Shown in pieces: positions 23,937-30,327 of a DNA stretch of 64,000 nucleotides. Within the stretch, counting starts at the first letter, position 1. Each line of letters begins with the position of its first letter. The stretch comes from Pseudomonadota bacterium (GTDB taxonomy: Bacteria; Pseudomonadota; Gammaproteobacteria; Xanthomonadales; Xanthomonadaceae), in assembly GCA_023419315.1 (NCBI GenBank), contig JAEZYE010000036.1, positions 36,349 to 100,348 of the forward strand. Reading direction: 5' to 3'. A program made the translations under genes and the position numbers. Below the pieces are notes generated by a model that had not been told where the DNA came from, did not search any database, and saw only the letters and a list, made by a program, of their open reading frames with translations.

Positions 23937-25597
23937 TCCGCGAAAACGACCCGGCCGCTGGCGTGCGGCCCGTGCGCGGAGGTGTACTGGAATACGAGGT
24001 GGCTGCGCTCGGCCTGCCATTGCATGTGCAGGCGAATGCGATCGCCGGGACGCGCCACGCGCTGGAACTTCAGGGCCTCCATGCGCAGGAACCGCGGCGG
24101 CAGCGCGAACGCTTCGCGCGCGAAACGGATCGCCCAGTCCAGCTGAGCGACGCCGGGCAGGATCGCCGTCTGCGGGAAATGGCCGTCGAACACCGCCAGA
24201 TCCGCCACCAGATCCAGTTCGAGCTCGGCGCGCTCGGATTCGCGCACGCGCCAGTGCGGCTCGGGTCGCTCGGGCCGGAACAGTGCGGTGAGTGCGCGCT
24301 CGGTGACCTTGCCCTGCGCATTCATCGGCAGGTTGACCGCGAAACGCCAGCGACGCGGCCGCGTGACCGCATCGTGGCTGTGCGCAAGATGCTGCGAAAG
24401 CTTGTGCGACAGCGCGCGACGTCCCTGCTCGCGCAACAGGCTCCAGCCCTTCTCGTTCGGCACGACCACGCCGATGAGCGTATCGCGCGCGCCGCGCAAC
24501 AGGCCCACCCGCACGTCGTGGACGCATTCGTGCTGTGCGATCTGGCGTTCGAGTGCGTCCAGCGAGACGCGGCGTTCCTCGATCTTGACGATGCGATCGG
24601 CGCGCCCCAGCAGGCGGAAGCCATCCCCATCGGTCGCGACGCGATCCTCGCTGCGCCACCACGCCTGCGCATCGGGCAGATGTGGCGACTTCACTTCGAG
24701 CCGCGAATCTTCGATCCGCCAGTGGACGCCGGGCAGCGCATGCCAGGCCGGCTGCTCGCGATTCCACTGGCGCCACGCAATGCCGCCGGTTTCGCTGCTG
24801 CCATAGATTTCCGTGGGCGCCACGCCAAGTTGCCGGCGAACGTCCAGAGCGGCGTCCGCGGACAGCGCGCCGCCGGACGAGAACACGGCGCGCAGGCGCC
24901 CGCGCAGCGACGACCAGTCGAGCTGCTCGGGCAAGCGTTTCAGATGCGCGGGGCTGGTCACCAGCACCGAGGGCTGGCGCGTCAGCGCTGCCAGCAGATC
25001 TTCATGGAAGAACGTGCGCGGCGCGATCCGGCGTCCCGAAGAAAGCGGCCACAACACGCGGAACAGCAATCCGTAGATGTGCTGGTGCGACACCGTGCCG
25101 TGGATGACGGCATCGTGCATGCCGTCGCCGAACGCGGCTTCGAGCGATTCCACTTCGCTGGCGAGCTGGTCCAGCCGCTTCTCGATGGCGACCGGCTCGC
25201 CGGTGCTGCCGGAGGTGAACACGAACAGACGCGCATGTCCCGGATCCAGTTCGTGCAGCGGGGCTTCGCCGTCCGCGTCGGGCTGCGGTGATACGCAGGA
25301 GCCCGGCATGTCGCCAACGAAACCGTCCACGTGGGAGGCCAGGCGTTCGAGCGTGGCGGGCAGGTTGTCCGCGCACAGCACGACGCGCTTGCCCGCGTGC
25401 CACGCCCCGAACAGGGCGGCAGCGAACGTGAGCGCATCCTCGAAGTACATCGCCCAGTCCTGGCCCGGTTCGCGCCGGAACGCCGAAGCCCAGCCGCGCA
25501 CGCGGTCGACGAACGCGGCGTGCGAAAGTTCGTCGCCCACGCGCCGATCGGCGATGGCTTCGACCGCGATGCGATTGACCGGAATCCAGTCACTCAT
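23933..25597 (-). CDS. AMP-dependent acyl ligase fused to a hotdog dehydratase
   Basis: This 554-residue two-domain protein joins an acyl-activating enzyme to a FabA/FabZ-like hotdog. Residues 1-~445 carry the ANL signatures FTSGSTGEP (127-135), IYGSSETGG (264-272), GRADRIVKIEERRVS (331-345) and the catalytic Lys430 in NAQGKV. Residues ~455-554 carry AVFDGHFPQTAILPGVAQLDWA, with His473 as the probable dehydratase residue. The ligase would load the aryl acid starter onto an acyl carrier protein, and the hotdog would help form double bonds. In enterobacterial clusters these functions are separate ApeH and ApeI proteins. It starts at ATG 25597, overlapping the membrane-protein gene by eight bases. 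Confidence 0.92.
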   Translation of the reverse strand: MSDWIPVNRIAVEAIADRRVGDELSHAAFVDRVRGWASAFRREPGQDWAMYFEDALTFAAALFGAWHAGKRVVLCADNLPATLERLASHVDGFVGDMPGSCVSPQPDADGEAPLHELDPGHARLFVFTSGSTGEPVAIEKRLDQLASEVESLEAAFGDGMHDAVIHGTVSHQHIYGLLFRVLWPLSSGRRIAPRTFFHEDLLAALTRQPSVLVTSPAHLKRLPEQLDWSSLRGRLRAVFSSGGALSADAALDVRRQLGVAPTEIYGSSETGGIAWRQWNREQPAWHALPGVHWRIEDSRLEVKSPHLPDAQAWWRSEDRVATDGDGFRLLGRADRIVKIEERRVSLDALERQIAQHECVHDVRVGLLRGARDTLIGVVVPNEKGWSLLREQGRRALSHKLSQHLAHSHDAVTRPRRWRFAVNLPMNAQGKVTERALTALFRPERPEPHWRVRESERAELELDLVADLAVFDGHFPQTAILPGVAQLDWAIRFAREAFALPPRFLRMEALKFQRVARPGDRIRLHMQWQAERSHLVFQYTSAHGPHASGRVVFAE

Positions 25598-26141
25598 GGC
25601 GATGCGCCGCCCGCACGCGCTGCCGCACCATCCATTCGGCGGCGAACAACGTACCCATCAATACGTAGGCAATGCCGCCGTTGTAGATTGCCCATGCGCG
25701 ATCGGTCGCCCACAATGCGGTCGCAAGCGCGAGCGAACCGTTGAAGACGAAGAACAGGCACCAGATGACGGTCACGCGTCGCGTGTATTGCACGGCACGC
25801 GCCGGCAGATCCGGCTCGCTCAGGCGGGCAATCCGCTCCACGACGGTGGGCGGGAATTGCAGGCTCACCGCGAAGATGATCAGCATCACCAGATTCACCA
25901 GGGCCGGATAGAGCTTCAACGGCAATGCGGCGTTGAACACGCTGGCCAGTGCAGCGAGCACGACCGCACCGCCCGCCGCCGCCAGCCAGACCGCCTGGCG
26001 CGTGGCGAGCGCGCGCAGCACGGCCAGCGCCACCAGCAGCAGCGCCAGCCAACGGGGCTCGAAACGTCCCAACGCCAGGTACACGACCAGTGGATAGGCC
26101 AGCGACAGCGCGATGAACAGTGCCGCGCGGACCTTGCTCAC
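25590..26141 (-). CDS. COG4648-type inner-membrane protein (aryl polyene)
   Basis: The 183-residue protein is almost entirely membrane-embedded, with about five to six helices (for example residues 7-24, 30-45, 50-72, 80-95, 120-145 and 150-170). The conserved-looking cytoplasmic part between helices reads LQFPPTVVERIARLSEPDLP and RAVQYTRRVTVIWCLFFVFNGS. This type of uncharacterised membrane protein is regularly encoded in aryl polyene clusters (ApeG-type). Function is unknown; it may be a scaffold or lipid-handling partner. It starts 17 bases after the second acyl carrier protein gene. Confidence 0.85.
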   Translation of the reverse strand: MSKVRAALFIALSLAYPLVVYLALGRFEPRWLALLLVALAVLRALATRQAVWLAAAGGAVVLAALASVFNAALPLKLYPALVNLVMLIIFAVSLQFPPTVVERIARLSEPDLPARAVQYTRRVTVIWCLFFVFNGSLALATALWATDRAWAIYNGGIAYVLMGTLFAAEWMVRQRVRAAHRHE

Positions 26142-26158
26142 GATGGACCGCGCTGCCG

Positions 26159-26413
26159 TCAGGCAGCCTGATCGCGGATCAGGCCATGCAGTACGTCGAC
26201 GACATCCTGCACGGTGCGCACGGCCTTGAAGGCGTCCGGCTGCAGGTTGCGACCCAGCAACGGCTTCAGCTGGACGATGAGATCGACCGCGTCGATGCTG
26301 TCGATGTCGAGATCGTCGTACAGCCGCGATTCGGGCGTGATCCGCGCGGTCTCGATCTCGAAGGTGTCATGCAGGATCGTGGAGATCCGTTCGAAAAGTT
26401 CGTTCTTGGTCAT
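26159..26413 (-). CDS. Acyl carrier protein 2 (aryl polyene)
   Basis: This 84-residue acyl carrier protein has the phosphopantetheine site DIDSIDAVDL with Ser39, preceded by the usual RITPESRLYDDL. It carries the chain as a thioester during assembly. Two different carriers are typical of aryl polyene systems (ApeE/ApeF); one takes the aryl starter and the other the extending chain, but sequence alone does not say which. It sits 21 bases after the first carrier gene. A fabD/fabG/fabF housekeeping context is absent, so it is dedicated to this operon. Confidence 0.95.
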   Translation of the reverse strand: MTKNELFERISTILHDTFEIETARITPESRLYDDLDIDSIDAVDLIVQLKPLLGRNLQPDAFKAVRTVQDVVDVLHGLIRDQAA

Positions 26414-26434
26414 CTCGTTTCCCTCGTCGCAGGC

Positions 26435-26695
26435 TCACGCCGAACGTTGCGACGCCACGAATTCAGCCAGCGCGCGAACGCTGGAAAAATGCCGGCGGGT
26501 CTCCTGCGAATCCGCGGAAAGACTCACGCCGTACTGCTTCTGCAGGGCAAGCCCCAGCTCCAGCGCATCGATGGAATCCAGACCCAGCCCTTCCACGAAC
26601 AACGGCGCCGCCGTGTCGATGTCATCCGGCGTGATGTCTTCCAAAGACAGGGACGTGATGATCAATTCCTTGATCTCGTGCTCAAGTGCCTGCAC
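26435..26695 (-). CDS. Acyl carrier protein 1 (aryl polyene)
   Basis: The 86-residue carrier has Ser41 in GLGLDSIDALELG as the phosphopantetheine site. The reading from GTG 26695 is preferred because GGGAG lies a few bases upstream; a TTG at 26713 would add six residues and remove that site from the leader. It overlaps the acyltransferase gene by 14 bases. The middle part (TPDDIDTAAPLFVEGLG) is the standard helix-I/loop pattern. It works with the ligase, ketosynthases and reductase of the same operon. Confidence 0.93.
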   Translation of the reverse strand: MQALEHEIKELIITSLSLEDITPDDIDTAAPLFVEGLGLDSIDALELGLALQKQYGVSLSADSQETRRHFSSVRALAEFVASQRSA

Positions 26696-27473
26696 GTGGT
26701 TGCTCTCCCGCAAAATAGGTTGCCAAAAATTCCGTCAATCGCCTCGCGGCGGCCGCGTCCCCTCCGCCTCCTGGAGCGTTGGCATCCAGGAATTGCCCGA
26801 TCGGCAGGTCCTCCTGGACATCCACGACCACATGAAAACGGCGCGGTGGCACACGATACCATTTCTCGCCTTTTCCCAACGTCATCGGCGTGCAGCTCAG
26901 CCTGACCGGAGTGACGTCGATACGCCCGCGTACCGCGATGTTCGCCGCACCGCGTTGCAGCTTCAGGGGCTGGCCGCGGGTCGTCCGGGTGCCTTCCGGA
27001 AAAATCACCAGCGTGCCGCCTGCCCGCACCGCGGCGATGCAATCGTCCACCAGCCCCGCGCCATCGTCATTGGCAACGTAACCTGCGGCCCGAACCGGCC
27101 CCCGCATGAACGGATTTCTCGCCACGGCGGACTTCACCACGCAATCGGCATTGGGCAACAGTGAAATGAGACATACGACATCGATCAGTGTCGGATGGTT
27201 GGCCAGCACCAGCAGGCCGTCGCGCTCCAGCCGCTCGCGGTGGCGCACTTCCCACGTCATCAGGCCCAGACCGCGCATCAACGCGACGTGGGTGGCGAAA
27301 CTGCGCTGGATGATCCGCCGGGCATGACGGCGGCGGCGCTCCGGGTCGCGGACGAACCAGTCCAGCGGCGGAAACACCAGCAGCCGCAGCACCAGGCCGC
27401 CGATCCCGAAGGCGAGGAACGCCAGGCCGGTCCCGAAAATGCGCCAGAGATGATTGAGGCGTTCAGCCAGCAC
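26682..27473 (-). CDS. PlsC-like 1-acylglycerol-3-phosphate acyltransferase (aryl polyene)
   Basis: Read from GTG 27473 the protein has 263 residues. An N-terminal hydrophobic segment (residues 13-36) is followed by the PlsC domain, with HX4D as His93-PTLI-Asp98 and the substrate motif FPEGTRT at 158-164. Such enzymes move acyl groups onto lipid phosphates at the inner membrane. It is the second gene of the operon and overlaps the chain-length-factor gene by 11 bases, implying coupled translation. A longer frame upstream of the GTG overlaps that gene completely and has no start with a ribosome binding site. It is probably used for lipid anchoring of the polyene. Confidence 0.88.
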   Translation of the reverse strand: MLAERLNHLWRIFGTGLAFLAFGIGGLVLRLLVFPPLDWFVRDPERRRRHARRIIQRSFATHVALMRGLGLMTWEVRHRERLERDGLLVLANHPTLIDVVCLISLLPNADCVVKSAVARNPFMRGPVRAAGYVANDDGAGLVDDCIAAVRAGGTLVIFPEGTRTTRGQPLKLQRGAANIAVRGRIDVTPVRLSCTPMTLGKGEKWYRVPPRRFHVVVDVQEDLPIGQFLDANAPGGGGDAAAARRLTEFLATYFAGEQPRAGT

Positions 27474-28197
27474 GGCGCCAGATCCAATCGACCGAATCCG
27501 CACGCTGGCGCAGTTCGGGCTGTTCCGCCAGCAGGAAATGCAGCACCTCCAGACCACGCGGCAAGTCGCCGCGGTCGGGCTCGCCACCTTGCGCCGGCCC
27601 GCAACTCAATTGCAGTCCGGGTCCCTGCCCATGCGCCGCCACCTTCCAGCACCAGGCATGGAAGGGATCGGGCTCGTCGCGGAAATCTTCATAGACCGTC
27701 GGCAGCGCGGCGTCATACATCACGACCAGCACTTCATCCGCGCCATCGGCCAACAGTCCGGCCGCTTCAACCAGGGCTGCGGGCGTCGTGCCGGCACCGC
27801 CTGCCAAAGCGGTGTAGTTGCCGCGCTCACCGCGCACGATCGAATACAGCGCGGCGATTGCGTTGTGCACCGACAGGCCGAAGCTGGTGGGCGACAGTGT
27901 TTCCTGACGCGAGAGGGATTGCAGCAGTTCCACCGAACACGCGACGTCACCATGTCGCGATGCGAACACGAACGGGATGCCGGCCTGCTCCGCCTGCTGG
28001 CACCAGTAAGCGCTCTGGATGGCCATGCGCCCCAATCGATCGATGCGCCGCCGCTGCATCGCCGGCACTTCGCTCAATGCCGGCGTGCCGTCGCCGAACG
28101 GCGGGAACGGTGCGCGCGCCCATGCAAGCCAGTCTTCCCGTGAGTGCAGGCCCGGCGCCCACGCGGCCCAGTCGGTGACATGGAATTCGATCTTCAA
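27463..28197 (-). CDS. Ketosynthase-like chain-length factor (aryl polyene)
   Basis: This 244-residue protein matches the short N-terminal ketosynthase-like family that serves as chain-length partner in aryl polyene synthases (ApeC-type). It has FVFASRHGDVACSVELLQSL and SPTSFGLSVHNAIAALYSI, where the active-site Cys loop of a true ketosynthase is not found, and it ends well before the His motifs. It should form a heterodimer with one of the full ketosynthases and set chain length. It is the first gene of the operon. The only usable start is TTG 28197; no good ribosome binding site is visible, so the exact start is uncertain. Confidence 0.85.
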   Translation of the reverse strand: MKIEFHVTDWAAWAPGLHSREDWLAWARAPFPPFGDGTPALSEVPAMQRRRIDRLGRMAIQSAYWCQQAEQAGIPFVFASRHGDVACSVELLQSLSRQETLSPTSFGLSVHNAIAALYSIVRGERGNYTALAGGAGTTPAALVEAAGLLADGADEVLVVMYDAALPTVYEDFRDEPDPFHAWCWKVAAHGQGPGLQLSCGPAQGGEPDRGDLPRGLEVLHFLLAEQPELRQRADSVDWIWRRAG

Positions 28198-28289
28198 CAG
28201 TCGGTCCGGAACAAGGTAATGAAAGACCTATTGTTCCATCGCCGATGACGGCTTTCGATCGCCCCGATGAAAAATTTTTGTTCAGACGC

Positions 28290-28318
28290 TTGCAAGCCGG
28301 AAAAAGCCCCCCTACAAT
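28290..28318 (+). promoter_or_regulatory. Sigma-70 promoter of the tRNA operon
   Basis: TTGCAA (28290-28295) and TACAAT (28313-28318) are separated by 17 bases and lie 19 bases upstream of tRNA-Ala. The region between is GC-rich. The pigment operon starts in the opposite direction from 28197, so this 140-base gap also must hold that operon's promoter, which I could not locate. Confidence 0.85.
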
Positions 28319-28337
28319 TTCGCTTCTCCCGCCGCGT

Positions 28338-28413
<76 letters not shown>

Positions 28414-28467
28414 AATTCCAGGCATTAGGCCTGTCTGGAATCAAAACTTGGAAACTGTTTCAACCGC

Positions 28468-28543
28468 GTCCCCATCGTCTAGAGGCCTAGGACATCACCC
28501 TTTCACGGTGGCGACCGGGGTTCGAATCCCCGTGGGGACGCCA
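28468..28543 (+). tRNA. tRNA-Glu (anticodon TTC)
   Basis: A second 76-base cloverleaf starts 54 bases after tRNA-Ala. The acceptor GTCCCCA pairs with TGGGGAC, the anticodon stem TCACC/GGTGG encloses CTTTCAC with anticodon TTC at 28502-28504, the T-arm is CGGGG-TTCGAAT-CCCCG, and CCA is encoded. It decodes GAA and GAG. Confidence 0.98.
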
Positions 28544-28555
28544 CTTTTCAGCAAG

Positions 28556-28583
28556 AAAGCCCTGACATTGTCGGGGCTTTTTT
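28556..28583 (+). terminator. Intrinsic terminator of the tRNA operon
   Basis: AAAGCCCTGA (28556-28565) pairs with TCGGGGCTTT (28571-28580) with one G-T pair, followed by six T in total (28578-28583). It lies 12 bases after tRNA-Glu. The 167 bases from here to the next gene show nothing I can assign. Confidence 0.88.
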
Positions 28584-28750
28584 GTTTTGGCCGATTTGAA
28601 GTATCTGCCCGGCATTCGCAGGCATGCGACGCATCGGATGCTGTAGCGATCTGCGTGCTTCACGCGAATCGGATGCGACGAACTCCGTAAATCCGTTCCT
28701 GCGCCCTGATACGCGTCACCGGGCTCGCACGCGATTGAAACCGCGCAGTG

Positions 28751-29239
28751 TCAGGCTGCGTCTGCGGCGACCGTATCGAGGCGACGCAACGTCGCCACGC
28801 CATGCCCCTGCCCGGCCAGATATTCAAGCCATTTTCCGAGGAAGGTGTTCATGCGCATGCGATGGCTGATCACTTCCGCAGGCGGCGGATACAACCCGAT
28901 GACGTCCTGCCAGCGGCGGCCGACGTAGCAATGCGTCGCCTCGGCCTGATGGGCGTCCTGATACAGACGAACGAACGCTGAGGGATCCGGCTCACCCGTG
29001 AGCGGATCCTGCAGGTCGTAGGTCAACCGCAATTCCACCGTGTAGCGGTGGGTTTCGATGACTTCCAGCCGCACATCGAGGCCATCGCCGACGGAGGACA
29101 GATAGACCCCCGCCGCCAGATGGTCGGGAGCGAACAGCCGCACCAGCCGCGCATGGTTTTCCGCGTACAGCGCCATGAGCCAACCGAAACGGCTGAGCTT
29201 GGGAATGCGTGCGGCGCGGGAGAGGGAAGCATCGGACAT
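28751..29239 (-). CDS. DUF1249 (YqiB-like) protein
   Basis: This 162-residue soluble protein belongs to the DUF1249/YqiB family: FGWLMALYAENHARLVRLFAPD near the N-terminus, VEVIETHRYTVELRLTYDL-like strands, and HCYVGRRWQDVIGLYPPP toward the C-terminus. In enterobacteria yqiB lies next to nudF and cpdA, which is not the case here. No catalytic motif stands out and function is unknown. It is transcribed toward the tRNA operon. The C-terminal tail after residue 145 (GQGHGVATLRRLDTVAADAA) is low in complexity. Confidence 0.88.
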   Translation of the reverse strand: MSDASLSRAARIPKLSRFGWLMALYAENHARLVRLFAPDHLAAGVYLSSVGDGLDVRLEVIETHRYTVELRLTYDLQDPLTGEPDPSAFVRLYQDAHQAEATHCYVGRRWQDVIGLYPPPAEVISHRMRMNTFLGKWLEYLAGQGHGVATLRRLDTVAADAA

Positions 29240-29309
29240 GGGCCGATGCTACACGCTGCGGCGTGCGCGCGGCAGCATTGACGCCCTCCCTGCCCGAGGC
29301 CTAAGTTAA

Positions 29310-29342
29310 GGAAGTCGCGAGGCTGTTTTTTCCGCGACTTCC
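29310..29342. other. Perfect 10-base hairpin between ppsR and the DUF1249 gene
   Basis: GGAAGTCGCG (29310-29319) is followed by a 13-base loop containing six T and by the complement CGCGACTTCC (29333-29342). It lies 20 bases beyond the ppsR stop. No T run follows the stem on the minus strand, so it is not a classic terminator; it may stabilise the 3' end or act as a Rho-assisted stop. Confidence 0.5.
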
Positions 29343-29362
29343 GCGGCCGGCCGGCGGCCCGT

Positions 29363-30196
29363 TCAGAACATCTCGCGCTGCAAGCCCAGCGTCGACAGCA
29401 CCTTGCTGGAGATCTCCTCGATCGACTTGTTGGTCGTGCTGAGCGTGGGAATCCGTTCCACCTGGAACATCGCCTCGGCTGCCGCCACTTCGCGGCGACA
29501 GGTATCGAGTTGCGCGTACTTCGAATTCGGCCGGCGTTCCTGGCGGATCTGTTGCAGGCGCTCCGGATCGATGGTCAGGCCGAACAGCTTGCGGCGGTAC
29601 TGGCGCAGGCGCGAAGGCAAGCGATCGGTGTCGAGATCCTGATCCGTCAATGGATAGTTCGCGGCGCGGATGCCGTAATGAAGCGCCAGATAGACACAGG
29701 TCGGCGTTTTCCCCGCGCGCGATACGGCGACCAGGATGACGTCGGCCTCCTCGTACTCCAGCGCAATGCCGTCATCGTGGGTCAACGCGAAATTCATGGC
29801 ATTGATGCGGCGGTGGTAGGTCTCGAAATCGACCAGGCCGTGCGCCTGGCCGACGCGCGCCTGGCGCGGCGTCCCCAGCTCGCGTTCCAGCGGTTCGATG
29901 AAGGGGGCGAACACGTCGAGCATCAGGGCGCCGCTTTCAGCCAGCAGCGCGCTCAAGGAGGGGTCCACGCAGGAATTGACGATGATCGGCCGGCTGCCCA
30001 GCGCCTGCCCGACGCGGCGGATCCGATCGGCCGCGTCGCGCGCCTTTTCCTCGTCATCGACAAAGGAGATCCGGTCGGTCTGGAAACGGAAGCCGCTGAA
30101 CTGCGTGAGCAGGCTGTGACCGATGGTTTCGGCGGTAATGCCCGTGCCGTCGGACACGTAGAACACGGGCCTGGTTTCAAGGCCTTCACCTGTCAT
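29363..30196 (-). CDS. ppsR: PEP synthase regulatory kinase/pyrophosphorylase
   Basis: The 277-residue protein belongs to the DUF299 family that switches PEP synthase off by ADP-dependent phosphorylation and back on by phosphate-dependent removal. Signatures are FYVSDGTGITAETIGHSLLTQF at the N-terminus, INAMNFALTHDDG, and the P-loop-like VSRAGKTPTCVYLALHYGIRAANYPL. ATG 30196 is preceded by AGGAGG. The frame is open upstream but only from here does the family match. It is divergent from its target ppsA, 131 bases apart, the usual arrangement in proteobacteria that use this pair. Confidence 0.96.
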   Translation of the reverse strand: MTGEGLETRPVFYVSDGTGITAETIGHSLLTQFSGFRFQTDRISFVDDEEKARDAADRIRRVGQALGSRPIIVNSCVDPSLSALLAESGALMLDVFAPFIEPLERELGTPRQARVGQAHGLVDFETYHRRINAMNFALTHDDGIALEYEEADVILVAVSRAGKTPTCVYLALHYGIRAANYPLTDQDLDTDRLPSRLRQYRRKLFGLTIDPERLQQIRQERRPNSKYAQLDTCRREVAAAEAMFQVERIPTLSTTNKSIEEISSKVLSTLGLQREMF

Positions 30197-30327
30197 CGCC
30201 ACGTCGCCTCCTGGGTTGTTCGAGCTTGTCTGCAATTGGTATGCAATGCCATCATATCGCCTCTTCCCCACGGACACGGCCCCGCCAAGGGTCTTCGGCG
30301 CGGCACGGTCGATTCTGGAGCCAGCGC

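Larger units (their letters stand above)
10937..28197 (-). other. Aryl polyene (xanthomonadin-type) biosynthetic operon
   Basis: Eighteen minus-strand genes from 28197 down to 11902 form one run in which almost every stop overlaps the next start, with two further secreted-protein genes to 10937. The content matches aryl polyene clusters: two acyl carrier proteins, chain-length-factor-like protein, two ketosynthases, ketoreductase, two dehydratase domains, AMP-ligase, thioesterase, ammonia-lyase homologue, glycosyltransferase, acyltransferases, LolA-like carrier, MMPL exporter and DUF3261 lipoprotein. These clusters build an aryl-capped conjugated polyene and attach it to a lipid in the outer membrane. 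A flavoenzyme with a halogenase motif fits the brominated xanthomonadins of xanthomonads. No chorismatase or methyltransferase gene for the aryl head is present in the window. Confidence 0.93.

Noticed and set aside
28585..28750. Possible small RNA after the tRNA operon
   Set aside because: No promoter, hairpin or ORF of note is seen in these 166 bases.
29310..29342. Hairpin as a small RNA gene or intrinsic terminator
   Set aside because: The 13-base loop with T inside and the missing T run after the stem on the ppsR strand do not fit an intrinsic terminator, and no promoter points to a small RNA.
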